Shown: one piece after another, positions 47,961 through 56,338 of the stretch | How positions within the stretch are numbered: the stretch's first letter is position 1 | Layout: each line of letters begins with the position of its first letter | NCBI RefSeq assembly: GCF_009360615.1 | Contig: NZ_SPEY01000011.1 | Span: forward strand, 62,001-126,000 | DNA length: 64,000 bases | Reading direction: 5' to 3' | Source: Comamonas sp. | GTDB lineage: Bacteria > Pseudomonadota > Gammaproteobacteria > Burkholderiales > Burkholderiaceae_C | Program-made: the position numbers and the translations under genes | The notes under the pieces: model-generated | What the model saw: the letters and a program-made list of their open reading frames with translations, nothing else | What the model was told of the DNA's origin: nothing | Database searches by the model: none

Positions 47961-49193
47961 ATGACATCGACATCTTCCACAACGCATCGCGTGCCGCCGC
48001 TGCTATGGCTGCTGGTGGTGGCGCTGGTCACCCTCAATCTGCGCCCCTTTCTGACAGCCCCCGGTCCCTTGGCTCCGGCCATACAGCAGGCCACTGGCAT
48101 GGATTTGCGCAGTTTCTCCTGGCTCACGCTGCTACCCATGGCACTGATGGGCATCGGCGGCTGGCTGGCACCGGCCGCCCTGCAGCGCTGGGGAGCACGC
48201 GCCAGCATTGGCGCCTCGCTGCTGATGATTGCCCTGGGCTGCGCCCTGCGTCTGACGCCCGCCGGTGACGCCACCGTCTCGCTGCTGATCGCCACGGCCG
48301 GGCTGTGCGGTGCAGGTGTGGCGCTGGCACAGAGCATTCTGCCGGGGCTCATCAAGCGCCAGTCACCACACCATGTGGCGCCCATGATGGGCCTGTATTC
48401 GGCCACGCTCATGGGTGGCGGCGCGCTCGGCGCACAGCTGTCCCCCATGCTCATGCAACAGGGTTCGAGCTGGCAGGCTTCACTGGCCATCTGGGCCATT
48501 CCCGCGCTGCTGGCATTGCCGCTGGCCTGGCATGCGCTGACCCTGATGCGCGAGCCTGCGGCCTCCGTCGCCTCCGGGCGCATGGCACCATCCCACGCAG
48601 ACACCGGCTGGCTGCTGCGTCGGGGCCGCACCTGGCTGCTGCTGATCAGCTTCGGCCTGATGAACGGAGGATATGGCTCCACCGTCGCCTGGCTCGCTCC
48701 GTTCTATCAGGCCCATGGCTGGACGGCCACGCAAAGCGGCTCGCTGCTGGCCGTTCTGTCGATTGCCCAGGCGGCATCGGCGCTGGTCATGCCTGCCCTG
48801 GCGCGCCGCAGTCTGGATCGTCGCTCCTGGGTCATGCTGGCCTTGCTGCTGCAAATCATCGGCTTTGCCGGTCTCGGTCTCTGGCCCGACGCCATGCCCT
48901 CGTTCAATGCCATTGTGCTGGGACTGGGTCTGGGCGGCTGCTTTTCGCTCTTCATGCTGGTGGCTCTGGACCACCTGCCCTCGTCCACACAGGCTGGCGC
49001 CCTCAATTCGCTGATGCAGGGCGGCGGCTTCATCCTCGCCGCTCTGGCCCCTCTGGTCATGGCACAGCTGCACCAGAGCAGCGGCCACTGGACGACCGGC
49101 TGGCTCTATCAGGCCGGTGTGGCAGCGCTGGTGTGCCTGCTGGCGACGCGCTTCAATCCCCAGAGGTACCCGCAAGCCATGCAGCGGCCTTGA
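47961..49193 (+). CDS. MFS transporter, CynX/NimT family
   Basis: 410 aa with about 12 helices. The N-terminal LVTLNLRPFLTAPGPLAPAI is the CynX/NimT hallmark. The family includes cyanate (CynX) and 2-nitroimidazole (NimT) transporters. It follows a deaminase gene by 89 bp and ends at a terminator, so uptake or export of a nitrogenous compound linked to the deaminase is possible but unproven. Confidence 0.86.
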   Translation: MTSTSSTTHRVPPLLWLLVVALVTLNLRPFLTAPGPLAPAIQQATGMDLRSFSWLTLLPMALMGIGGWLAPAALQRWGARASIGASLLMIALGCALRLTPAGDATVSLLIATAGLCGAGVALAQSILPGLIKRQSPHHVAPMMGLYSATLMGGGALGAQLSPMLMQQGSSWQASLAIWAIPALLALPLAWHALTLMREPAASVASGRMAPSHADTGWLLRRGRTWLLLISFGLMNGGYGSTVAWLAPFYQAHGWTATQSGSLLAVLSIAQAASALVMPALARRSLDRRSWVMLALLLQIIGFAGLGLWPDAMPSFNAIVLGLGLGGCFSLFMLVALDHLPSSTQAGALNSLMQGGGFILAALAPLVMAQLHQSSGHWTTGWLYQAGVAALVCLLATRFNPQRYPQAMQRP

Positions 49194-49219
49194 GCACGGC
49201 ATGGGATCCCCCCGAAAGC

Positions 49220-49246
49220 GCCTGGAAGCCTCCAGGCCCTTTTTTT
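49220..49246 (+). terminator. Intrinsic terminator after the CynX-like gene
   Basis: GCCTGGA / TCCAGGC stem with a 4-nt loop and seven T. Ends just before the converging HD-Pnk gene. Confidence 0.88.
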
Positions 49247-49253
49247 GCTCGGG

Positions 49254-50399
49254 CTACTCGTTGACCAGCAATTGCAGCCCATGCGCCTCGGTCGGCAGGG
49301 GCACCTCCCAACGGTGCAACATGCCCAGCAACGCCGCATTGCCGAGCGTGGTGTCGCGCTTGCTGTTGCGTGCAAGCAAGTTCGATCGGGCGGCTTCCAG
49401 ATGCACCAGTTCCACCTGCGCGCCATAGGCCAGGCACAGGTCCACCGTCTTGCCACGCATCTGCCTGGACAGATGCGTGGCATTCCAGACAAAAGCGTCC
49501 TTGGCGCGCAGCAGGCTCTTGGCCTTGTCCACGGCATGATGGGCTGCAGCGCCCTCGTTCTCGCCATGGCGCAGGCCCAGTTCCATGCGCGCATCGTCAA
49601 ACGACACCACGGGCAATCTCGGATGATGCTGTGCCACCCAGTGGTTCTTGCCCGATGCCGGCAGGCCGCACATGACGATGACGCGCGAGCCCGGCTCTTC
49701 ATGCAAGGCGTAGTCCGGGTGCAGCTCGGCACCGCGGAAATAGCGCACGGCCGTCTCTGCCGAAGCAAAGCTGCGTGGCGTGCGCAGACAGCCCTCTTCC
49801 AGCGCCAGCTCTTTGAACAGCTCGATATTCACGAGCACATTGCCCACATCGGGGCAGATGCGGCCACGAATGTCGGCACGGGCCAGCAGCACCAGCAAAT
49901 GCAGGTCGACCTGCCAGGACAGCTCTCTGACCGTGAACTCGGGCGAGACGCCTCGGCGCGAATCGGCAAAGGCAAAAAACGGCACCTGATGCACGGCAAT
50001 CAGCCGACAGACCGCCTCCCTCAGGGTCACGGGTGCGCCCGCCTCCCAGAGCATGAGCCGCGCATCGAGCGCACCCCGGCGTGAATGGCCGGGTTGCGAG
50101 ATGCGCCCGTCGTCGGCTATCTGCGTGGTCGAGCACTTGGCGACATCGTGCAGCAGCGCAGCCAGAAAGACGATCTCACGCTCCTCAGCCATGAGCCCTG
50201 CGTAGTCGCTGTCCTGGAGCAGCTCGGTCACCACCATCTGCGTATGCGTCCAGACATCGCCTTCGGCATGGTAGAGCGGGTCCTGCGGCGTGGTCTTGGC
50301 ACGCTCCAGTTGCGGGAAGGCGTCCAGGCAGGCCGCCCAGTCCACCGCATGGCGAGCGGAATGCGGCACCAGGGCCGCGATCTGTTTCCAGCTCCACAT
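49254..50399 (-). CDS. HD-phosphohydrolase / polynucleotide kinase fusion (HD-Pnk, RNA end healing)
   Basis: 381-aa two-domain protein. The N-terminal HD domain (about 40-170) has His52 in THTQMV and His84-Asp85 in LLHDVAK, then further His/Asp ligands (PGHSRRG, LARADIRGR). The C-terminal P-loop kinase (about 238-381) starts with MCGLPASGKN (Walker A 245-252) and has VSFDDAR. In characterised HD-Pnk enzymes the HD part removes 2',3'-cyclic or terminal phosphate and the kinase phosphorylates the 5'-OH, leaving ends ready for ligation (family knowledge). The P-loop ends in GKN, not GKS/T. ATG 50399 has AGGAG 7 bases upstream. It is the second gene of an operon with the RNA ligase (72-bp gap). 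Confidence 0.85.
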   Translation of the reverse strand: MWSWKQIAALVPHSARHAVDWAACLDAFPQLERAKTTPQDPLYHAEGDVWTHTQMVVTELLQDSDYAGLMAEEREIVFLAALLHDVAKCSTTQIADDGRISQPGHSRRGALDARLMLWEAGAPVTLREAVCRLIAVHQVPFFAFADSRRGVSPEFTVRELSWQVDLHLLVLLARADIRGRICPDVGNVLVNIELFKELALEEGCLRTPRSFASAETAVRYFRGAELHPDYALHEEPGSRVIVMCGLPASGKNHWVAQHHPRLPVVSFDDARMELGLRHGENEGAAAHHAVDKAKSLLRAKDAFVWNATHLSRQMRGKTVDLCLAYGAQVELVHLEAARSNLLARNSKRDTTLGNAALLGMLHRWEVPLPTEAHGLQLLVNE

Positions 50400-50443
50400 A
50401 CATTCTCCTTTCACCGCAGCTATACCAAGAAACTACGGTTTTG

Positions 50444-50462
50444 ATAGCTATCAGCACTTTAT
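50444..50462 (+). repeat. Dispersed repeat, copy 4
   Basis: ATAGCTATCAGCACTTTAT in the 72-bp gap between the RNA ligase and HD-Pnk genes. Same pattern as the other four copies. Confidence 0.5.
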
Positions 50463-50471
50463 GGAAAGGGC

Positions 50472-51308
50472 TTACCAGCTTTTTTGAATCACATTGGCAA
50501 AGATGTCGACACCCGTGCGCAGACCGTTGGCAACGATGGGCCGCTCACTGTGGTGCGAGCCGGACTCCAGGATCACCTGCACGAAGTCGGAGCGCACGAA
50601 CTTGTAGCGCTCCACGGTCTGACCGTTCTCCTCGACCTTGATATACAGGCCTTCGGCCAGCTCGGAGCTGTCGGTCTGGCGCCAGGCCAGCGGCAGATCC
50701 AGCTTCTGTCTTTGCACCTGATCCTCGAACACCGTCTTCCAGCGCGCGCTGCGCCCCAGGGACGGAGCCAGCCATGCCAGCAAGTCCTGCAGGCGTCTGG
50801 GCGCGACGCCTGCGTAGAGCACGGGCACGGAGACCACGGGCACACCGGCCAGCAGCGCATGGCGCTGAGGCGTGTCCAGAAACCGATGCGCGGCACGGTC
50901 CCAGATGTCGAACTCGCAGAACCAGTGCGGCAAGGCGTCGTAGTACAGGGAATGCTTGGCGTACAGCCACTCGCCGTACATGACATAGCGCTCGTCCAGC
51001 AGCGCCATCAGCGCGCCTTCATGGGCTCTGGCCCATTGCTTGTAGGCATTGAACTGGCGCTCGCGCCCGCCCATCTGGTCGGCTTGCAGATAGTGTCCGC
51101 GCGACTGCAGCAGCAAGCTGCCGTCGGCGCCAAAGCTCAGCGCCGCATTGGCGCCATCGAGCTTTTCCTCGACCACGATATGGCGGCCGGCCAGCGCTTC
51201 ATAAGGCACGGCATCGGCCTGATCGCCAACCTGCAGCCTCGACCCCCGCAGATGTGGCGTGCGCGGATATTTGAGTATTTCGAGATTGAATAGATGGGAA
51301 GTAGTCAT
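50472..51308 (-). CDS. RNA ligase (Rnl-type nucleotidyltransferase)
   Basis: 278-aa ATP-dependent ligase fold. Motif I EEKLDGAN has the adenylated Lys49; motif III is YGEWLYA (111-117), motif IV EGLYIKVE (219-226) and motif V RYKFVRSDF (234-242). There is no OB-fold or Zn finger of DNA ligases, so RNA is the likely substrate. With the downstream HD-Pnk it forms a complete heal-and-seal pathway for broken RNA: cyclic-phosphate removal, 5'-phosphorylation and ligation. ATG 51308 is used (GGAAAG 8 bases before); a GTG at 51338 is in frame. The operon is preceded by a long hairpin-rich leader. The trigger and the target RNA are not visible. Confidence 0.85.
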   Translation of the reverse strand: MTTSHLFNLEILKYPRTPHLRGSRLQVGDQADAVPYEALAGRHIVVEEKLDGANAALSFGADGSLLLQSRGHYLQADQMGGRERQFNAYKQWARAHEGALMALLDERYVMYGEWLYAKHSLYYDALPHWFCEFDIWDRAAHRFLDTPQRHALLAGVPVVSVPVLYAGVAPRRLQDLLAWLAPSLGRSARWKTVFEDQVQRQKLDLPLAWRQTDSSELAEGLYIKVEENGQTVERYKFVRSDFVQVILESGSHHSERPIVANGLRTGVDIFANVIQKSW

Positions 51309-51707
51309 GTTGTGCTTTCCGAAGAGGGAATAAGCCACGCGCCTGAAGGCGTGGCAGACAAACCAGGGACAACGACAGCGGCATTCGCCGCCACCAACGG
51401 GCGAAGAGGAAACACCTGGCCGCCGAGCAAAGGGCAGGCCGGGATTCAGAGAGTGAAAGAGCGCAGGACCGGGGCACGAGCCAGGTCGGAAACGCCGGGC
51501 AAGGGCTTGCCCATCGTGAAGAAAGCCCCTTCGAGGCGGCAGCCCCCGGGCAAGACGCCTCTGGGGGCCGATATGTCCATACCGCAGCGCACACGCTGAC
51601 AGATCAGCGTGTGGCGAAGTCGTTTAGCGCAAACGAATCTGGCAGGACATGGTGCACCTCGGAAATGAGAGCGGATAACGCAAGTGGGGTAAAGGCTGGC
51701 GAGTTTA
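51309..51707 (-). promoter_or_regulatory. Hairpin-rich leader/promoter region of the RNA-repair operon
   Basis: About 400 bp without a recognisable gene upstream of the RNA ligase. Hairpins, in window coordinates: GCCACGC/GCGTGGC (51334-51355), ending 26 bp before the ATG; GGGCAA/TTGCCC (51497-51512); GCCCCC/GGGGGC (51542-51568); and a 10-bp stem CACACGCTGA/TCAGCGTGTG (51590-51613). None has a T-run. A structured 5' leader or a separate structured RNA are both possible. Confidence 0.45.
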
Positions 51708-52238
51708 TTGGCTGGGTCTAGCAACTGCCAAGCGGTTTGCAGTGACTGTGGTGCAAAGGCCACGGATCGGCTTCACAGAGATGAAACGCAGGCGGGGGAG
51801 ACATCGGAGTTTTCCTCCTGCATCCGCCACGCTTGTCAATGGCGTCTGCACAGGGCTTGCGCCAAGCTCTTTCTGATTTCCATGATGGCAGCCGCCGCCC
51901 GGGCCGCCGGCTGTGGTGAGGACAACCGTACGAGCAACAGCACTCCAGCGCCGACTCCGGCACCCGCGGTCCCGGCACCCGCTCCCGATCCCGATCCCGA
52001 GCCAACGCGCCTGTCTCAACCTTGCCTGAGAAGATCGGTGGCGATCAATCGTGCGTCATGGCAAGCCCTTGCTGATGGCAGGCAACAAGGTCAGCCCAGC
52101 CACCGCCGTCCACCTGCTGCATCTGCAATACCGGAAGCTGGATACAAGCAGTCGCTTTCATGCCAGGCCGCATCCCCACGGGGCTTTTTGCTATTCAAAT
52201 CAAGCAAAGACTGCGCAGAGGGTTTCTCAATTACGTAA
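51708..52238 (+). pseudogene. Possible lipoprotein gene, probably decayed
   Basis: One open frame contains KLFLISMMAAAARAAGC (51862-51912), like a lipoprotein signal with its Cys, then a long Pro/Ala/Asp-rich linker (PAPTPAPAVPAPAPDPDPEP) and a C-terminal SCQAASPRGFLLFKSSKDC. There is no acceptable start at the right place before the signal and the lipobox is imperfect (ARAAGC). Protein-like runs also appear in the other two plus-strand frames (for example LPEKIGGDQSC and MAGNKVSPATAV), as if indels split one gene. A terminator follows at 52313-52344. Confidence 0.35.
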
Positions 52239-52284
52239 CAATAAGCGCCAGCGGTCGGTGTACCGCCCATGGGTTTCCATTCGC

Positions 52285-52344
52285 CGCAAGCCAAACGCTT
52301 GCGACCTACTAAACCGCCGTGTATCCGGACGGCGGTGGCTTTTT
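52285..52344 (+). terminator. Two hairpins, the second terminator-like, just before the ABC importer
   Basis: Hairpin CGCAAGC/GCTTGCG (52285-52303) followed by ACCGCCGT/ACGGCGGT (52313-52336) and five T (52340-52344). It stops 14 bp before the ATG of the binding-protein gene. It may end the upstream lipoprotein-like transcript, or attenuate the importer operon from within its leader. Confidence 0.6.
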
Positions 52345-52358
52345 GAACGGAGCACTTA

Positions 52359-53240
52359 ATGAAGCACTCTTTCGCTCGCCGTCAGGCCCTGCGCGGCTTG
52401 GCCGTGGCAGCTCTCGCCTCCTCCTCCTTGCTGTCCGCAGCGCATGCGGACACCCCTGCGGTGCTGCGCGTCTCGGCCATTCCCGACGAGGCACCGACCG
52501 AGTTGCAGCGCAAGTTCAAGCCCCTGGGCGAATATCTCTCGCAGGCCACCGGCATGAAAGTGGTGTTCACCCCCGTGTCCGACTATGCGGCCGTGGTCGA
52601 GTCCCTGGCCACCCGCAAGCTGGACCTGGCCTGGCTGGGCGGCTTCACCTATGTGCAGGCCAAGATCCGTACCAACGGCACGGCCATCCCCATCGTGCAG
52701 CGGGCCGAGGATGCGGTCTTCACCAGCAAGTTCATCACGGCCGACCCCGCCATCAAGACGCTGGCCGACCTCAAGGGAAAGACCTTTGCCTTCGGCGCTC
52801 CTTCGTCCACCTCGGGCAGCCTGATGCCGCGCTTCTTCCTGCAGCAGGACGGCTTGAATCCCGAAAAGGACTTCAAGACCGTGGCCTACTCGGGCGCACA
52901 TGACGCCACCGTGGCCTTTGTGGCCGCAGGCAAGGCCGAGGCCGGCGTGCTCAACACTTCGGTGTGGGACAAGCTGGTCGAGTCCAAGAAGGTGGACACC
53001 AGCAAGGTGCGCGTGTTCGCCACGACGCCCACCTACTTTGACTACAACTGGACGGTGCGCGGCGACCTGGACCCGGCCATTGTCAAGAAGCTGACCGCCG
53101 CCTTCCTGGCACTGGACCCCAGCAAGCCAGAGCACAAGGCCATCATGGACCTGCAGCGCGCCTCCAAGTTCATCGCCACCGACACCAAGAACTACGACGG
53201 CATTGAAGCCGCCGCCAAGTCCGCCGGTCTGCTGAAGTAA
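52359..53240 (+). CDS. ABC importer binding protein, phosphonate/putative selenate family (PhnD-like)
   Basis: 293-aa periplasmic protein with a Tat-like or Sec signal (RRQALRGLAVAALAS, cut near HADTP). The segments LRVSAIPDEAPTELQRKFKPLGEYL, DYAAVVESLATRKLDLAWLGGFTYVQAK and FGAPSSTSGSLMPRFFL match the PhnD-type fold, specifically the subgroup usually labelled putative selenate-binding. GGAG ribosome site 8 bases before ATG. First gene of a three-gene importer. Ligand must be an oxyanion or phosphonate-like compound; selenate is only the family guess. Confidence 0.82.
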   Translation: MKHSFARRQALRGLAVAALASSSLLSAAHADTPAVLRVSAIPDEAPTELQRKFKPLGEYLSQATGMKVVFTPVSDYAAVVESLATRKLDLAWLGGFTYVQAKIRTNGTAIPIVQRAEDAVFTSKFITADPAIKTLADLKGKTFAFGAPSSTSGSLMPRFFLQQDGLNPEKDFKTVAYSGAHDATVAFVAAGKAEAGVLNTSVWDKLVESKKVDTSKVRVFATTPTYFDYNWTVRGDLDPAIVKKLTAAFLALDPSKPEHKAIMDLQRASKFIATDTKNYDGIEAAAKSAGLLK

Positions 53241-53259
53241 GAAATTCAGCTTTTTTTGA

Positions 53260-53294
53260 CTGCCAACGCTTATTTATAAAGCGTTGGCAGCTAT
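53260..53294. repeat. 12-bp palindromic hairpin holding dispersed repeat copy 5
   Basis: CTGCCAACGCTT (53260-53271), 7-nt AT loop, exact complement (53279-53290), continuing into CTAT. The minus strand reads ATAGCTGCCAACGCTTTAT (53294 to 53276). It lies between the binding-protein and ATPase genes, where stable hairpins often raise expression of the binding protein relative to the rest. Confidence 0.7.
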
Positions 53295-53315
53295 TGTTTT
53301 CAGAGTATTCGTCTC

Positions 53316-54158
53316 ATGAGCTTCATGCTGGACGATGTGGGCCTGACCCACAGCAACGGCTTTACCGCCCTGTCCCATATCTCCTTGTCCGCCATCCAGG
53401 GCGAGAGCATTGCGCTCATCGGCCCCTCCGGCGCCGGCAAGACTTCACTGCTGAGCACCATCGGCACAGCCCACCTGCCCACGACAGGTCGCATGCAGGT
53501 GCTGGGCCTAGCCGCGTCTGCGCAATCCACCGCCGGTGAACTCAAGGCTTTGCGCAGCCGCATCGGCACCGTGCACCAGGCCGCCCCCATTCCGCTGCGT
53601 CAACGTGTGGTCACGGCCGTGCTGGCCGGCAAGCTGGGTCAGTGGCCGCTGTGGAAGGCGCTGGCATCGCTGGCCTATCCTCAGGACATCGCGGGCGCAC
53701 GCGAGGCTCTGGCCCGCGTGCAGCTCGAGGACAAGCTGTTTGCACGCTGCGACCAGCTCTCCGGCGGCCAGTTGCAGCGCGTGGGCATTGCCCGCGTGCT
53801 CTACCAGCAGGCCGGCCTGATTCTGGCCGACGAGCCGGTCTCGGCCCTGGACCCTGCACTCTCGCAGGCCACGGTGCAATTGCTGGTGCAGGAAGCTGCG
53901 GCGCGCAAGGCCACGCTGGTAGCCAGTCTGCATGCCGTCGATCTGGCGCTGGCCAACTTTGCCCGCATCGTCGGCGTACGCAATGGCCGCCTGGCCTTTG
54001 ACCTGCCCGCCGCGCAAGTCAGCGAAGCCCAGTTGCAAGCGCTCTACGCCCATGCCGATGGCAGCCCGGCCGATCTGCCCACGCTGCACAACCGCCTGGC
54101 GCAGCGCGATCTCGCCAGCACCGCGCCCGCTCCCATCCAGGTGAACGCATGCCGCTAG
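53316..54158 (+). CDS. ABC importer ATPase, PhnC-like
   Basis: 280-aa cytosolic ATP-binding subunit. Walker [13 protein letters not shown]-loop in IGTVHQAAP, signature LSGGQLQR, Walker [14 protein letters not shown] and switch His in [11 protein letters not shown] are all intact. The last 30 residues extend beyond the PhnC core. The stop overlaps the permease start by 10 bp, so the two are translationally coupled. Confidence 0.9.
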   Translation: MSFMLDDVGLTHSNGFTALSHISLSAIQGESIALIGPSGAGKTSLLSTIGTAHLPTTGRMQVLGLAASAQSTAGELKALRSRIGTVHQAAPIPLRQRVVTAVLAGKLGQWPLWKALASLAYPQDIAGAREALARVQLEDKLFARCDQLSGGQLQRVGIARVLYQQAGLILADEPVSALDPALSQATVQLLVQEAAARKATLVASLHAVDLALANFARIVGVRNGRLAFDLPAAQVSEAQLQALYAHADGSPADLPTLHNRLAQRDLASTAPAPIQVNACR

Positions 54159-55723
54159 AAATGGCCGAGCCCGCACGGCCATCGCGCCGCGACCCCTCCG
54201 CTCGCGGCCGCCTGAGCGGCCTGATCCTGGCCCTGGTCGTGCTCTGGCCCATGCTGCAGACCTCGGGCTTTTCGCTCAAGCCGCTATTCGACGCCGACAA
54301 TCTCAAAGTCATCGGCGGCTTTCTCGCGCAGTTTCTGCCGCCCGAAACCAATGGAGAATTTCTGGCCTACCTGGGTCAGGCCACGCTGGAGACCCTGGCC
54401 ATCGCCACGGCCGGCATGGCGCTGGCCTTCGTGATTGCCGTACCCATGGCCTATCTGTCCACGGGCGCTGCGCGCGAAAGGGTCACGCTCAACCCCATCG
54501 CCCGCAGCATGCTCACCATCCTGCGCGGCATTCCCGAACTGGTCTGGGCTCTGGTGTTTGTGCGCGTCTTCGGCCTAGGGCCCGCAGCCGGTGTGCTGGC
54601 CCTGGGCCTGACCTACGGCGGCATGCTGGCCAAGGTCTATGCCGAAATTCTCGAATCCACAGCGCCTGCTCCAGCCCACGCCCTGCGTGCCAGCGGCGCC
54701 GGTCGTATCCAGGCCTTGCTCTATGGCTTGCTGCCGCAGGCGGCCAAGGAGCTGACCTCCTACACCGTCTACCGCTGGGAATGCGCGATCCGTGCCTCTG
54801 TGGTCATGGGCTTTGTCGGTGCGGGGGGCCTGGGCCAGCTCATGGATCAGGCCATGAAGATGCTCAACGGCGGGGAAGCCGCCAGCATTCTGCTGGCCTT
54901 CATGCTGCTAGTGGCAGCCGCCGACCTGCTTTCCTGGTGGCTGCGTCGCGCACTCGACGCCGCGCCTGCCGCGCGCCCGCTGCCCTGGGGCTGGCGAAGC
55001 AGCACATTTGTGCTGACTGCCTGTGCGGCGCTATGGGCCAGCCTGCGGCTTCTGGACATTGATTTCTCGGCACTGTTCACGAAAGATGCGGCCGCCAGCA
55101 TGCGCGACTTTGTACGCGGCTTTTTTCCGCCCGATCTGAGTCAGCCCTGGCTGCTCAGGGTGCTGCAAGGCATCTGGGAGACCCTGGCCATCTCCATCGT
55201 CGGCACCTTGCTGGCCGCGATCGCGGGCCTGCTGCTGGCCCTGCCACGCTGGCGAGCGCCGTGGAATGTGCTGCTCAATGTGCTGCGCTCGGTGCCCGAG
55301 CTGGTCTGGGCCACTATCACCGCGCTGGCCGTGGGCCTGGGCCCGTTCGCCGGGGCCCTTGCCCTGGCCCTGCACACCAGCGGTGTGCTGGGTCGCCTGT
55401 TTGCCGAGGCCTTGCAGAACACACCGGCGGCTCCCGCCAATGCGCTCAAGCTCAGCGGCAGCAATCGCCTGCTGGCATTTTGCTATGGCACCCTTCCTGG
55501 CGCCGCGCCGCAACTGCTGGCGTACACGCTGTACCGCTGGGAGATGAATATCCGCATGGCGGCGATTCTGGGCTTTGTGGGAGCAGGCGGGCTGGGCCAG
55601 CTGCTGTATTTCGAGCTTTCGCTGTTCCACTATGCCCAGGCCAGCACCGTGATCATGGCCATGCTCTGGCTGAGCATCGCCGTGGACTGGAGCAGCGCTG
55701 CCTTGCGCCGCGCCATGCGTTGA
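54149..55723 (+). CDS. ABC importer permease, two PhnE-like domains in tandem
   Basis: 524-aa membrane protein made of two permease halves in one chain, each with about six helices. Half 1 has the cytoplasmic EAA-type loop [20 protein letters not shown] and half 2 [20 protein letters not shown]. Both end in [12 protein letters not shown] or [12 protein letters not shown]. One polypeptide could thus replace the usual PhnE homodimer. ATG 54149 or 54161. Terminal gene of the importer operon; no intrinsic terminator is seen after it. Confidence 0.88.
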   Translation: MPLEMAEPARPSRRDPSARGRLSGLILALVVLWPMLQTSGFSLKPLFDADNLKVIGGFLAQFLPPETNGEFLAYLGQATLETLAIATAGMALAFVIAVPMAYLSTGAARERVTLNPIARSMLTILRGIPELVWALVFVRVFGLGPAAGVLALGLTYGGMLAKVYAEILESTAPAPAHALRASGAGRIQALLYGLLPQAAKELTSYTVYRWECAIRASVVMGFVGAGGLGQLMDQAMKMLNGGEAASILLAFMLLVAAADLLSWWLRRALDAAPAARPLPWGWRSSTFVLTACAALWASLRLLDIDFSALFTKDAAASMRDFVRGFFPPDLSQPWLLRVLQGIWETLAISIVGTLLAAIAGLLLALPRWRAPWNVLLNVLRSVPELVWATITALAVGLGPFAGALALALHTSGVLGRLFAEALQNTPAAPANALKLSGSNRLLAFCYGTLPGAAPQLLAYTLYRWEMNIRMAAILGFVGAGGLGQLLYFELSLFHYAQASTVIMAMLWLSIAVDWSSAALRRAMR

Positions 55724-55770
55724 GACGGCTGCGCGCCGCGACTGATCGCACCGCGAAGAGCAGTGCCGCT

Positions 55771-56232
55771 TCACACGCCCAGAGGCAGGTCGGCTTTTTT
55801 CAGCGTACGCAGCACAAAGCTGGACTGGCTGTGGCGTATGCCCTTGATCTTGTAGAGCTTCTCGCGCAGCAGGCGCTCGTAGTCGCGCGTGTCCTTGACG
55901 ACGATACGCAGCAGATAGTCGTATTCGCCCGAGACCAGATGCGCTTCCACGACCTCGGGAATGGTGGCAAGCACCTCGCCGAACTTTTCCAGCGTGTTGT
56001 CCGAATGGCTGTCCAGCGTGACCATGACCAGCACCGAATCGGCCAGCCCCAGCGCCTGCGGATTCAGACGTACGGTATAGCCCTCGATCACACCGGCCTC
56101 CTCCATCTTCTTGATGCGGGCCCAGCATGGCGATGCACTCAGGCCCACGGCTGCACCAATGTCCTGCAGGCTTGCGCGTGCGTTGGCCTGCAGTGCAGCA
56201 AGAATCTTTTTATCCAAGGTATCCATATTCAT
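55771..56232 (-). CDS. Lrp/AsnC family transcriptional regulator
   Basis: 153 aa. N-terminal helix-turn-helix (ARASLQDIGAAVGLSASPCWARIKKMEEAGVI) and C-terminal RAM ligand domain (VTLDSHSDNTLEKFGEVLATIPEVVEAHLVSGEYDYLLRIVVKD). Regulators of this type respond to amino acids and form octamers on DNA. A consensus Lrp box lies 25 bp upstream, so autoregulation is likely. Converges on the importer permease gene. Confidence 0.92.
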   Translation of the reverse strand: MNMDTLDKKILAALQANARASLQDIGAAVGLSASPCWARIKKMEEAGVIEGYTVRLNPQALGLADSVLVMVTLDSHSDNTLEKFGEVLATIPEVVEAHLVSGEYDYLLRIVVKDTRDYERLLREKLYKIKGIRHSQSSFVLRTLKKADLPLGV

Positions 56233-56256
56233 GAATTTACCGCCAAAAATTCAATC

Positions 56257-56273
56257 ACAGAAAATTTTTCTGT
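56257..56273. promoter_or_regulatory. Consensus Lrp box in the divergent lrp region
   Basis: ACAGAAAATTTTTCTGT, a 17-bp palindrome around one base. Its inner 15 bases fit the Lrp consensus YAGHAWATTWTDCTR at every position. Half-sites follow (TAGCAAA at 56273-56279 and CGCAGAA...TTCTGCG at 56288-56315), consistent with cooperative wrapping. Confidence 0.75.
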
Positions 56274-56338
56274 AGCAAAGCTGTATTCGCAGAATTTCAA
56301 GTAACATTTTCTGCGCCGCTGCATGCACACTTGAGTCC

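Noticed and set aside
49254..51308. Reading the RNA ligase/kinase pair as a phage-borne T4-like anti-tRNase system.
   Set aside because: No phage genes or tRNA-cutting nuclease are nearby, and base composition equals the chromosome; the HD domain is also unlike T4 Pnkp.
51446..51763. 105-codon minus-strand frame upstream of the RNA ligase.
   Set aside because: It crosses two stable hairpins, has no recognisable domain and no good start; the region is described as a leader instead.
52359..55723. Phosphonate uptake as a firm function for the ABC importer.
   Set aside because: No phn lyase, phosphite dehydrogenase or other phosphonate gene is adjacent; the binding protein fits the putative-selenate subgroup better, so the ligand is left open.
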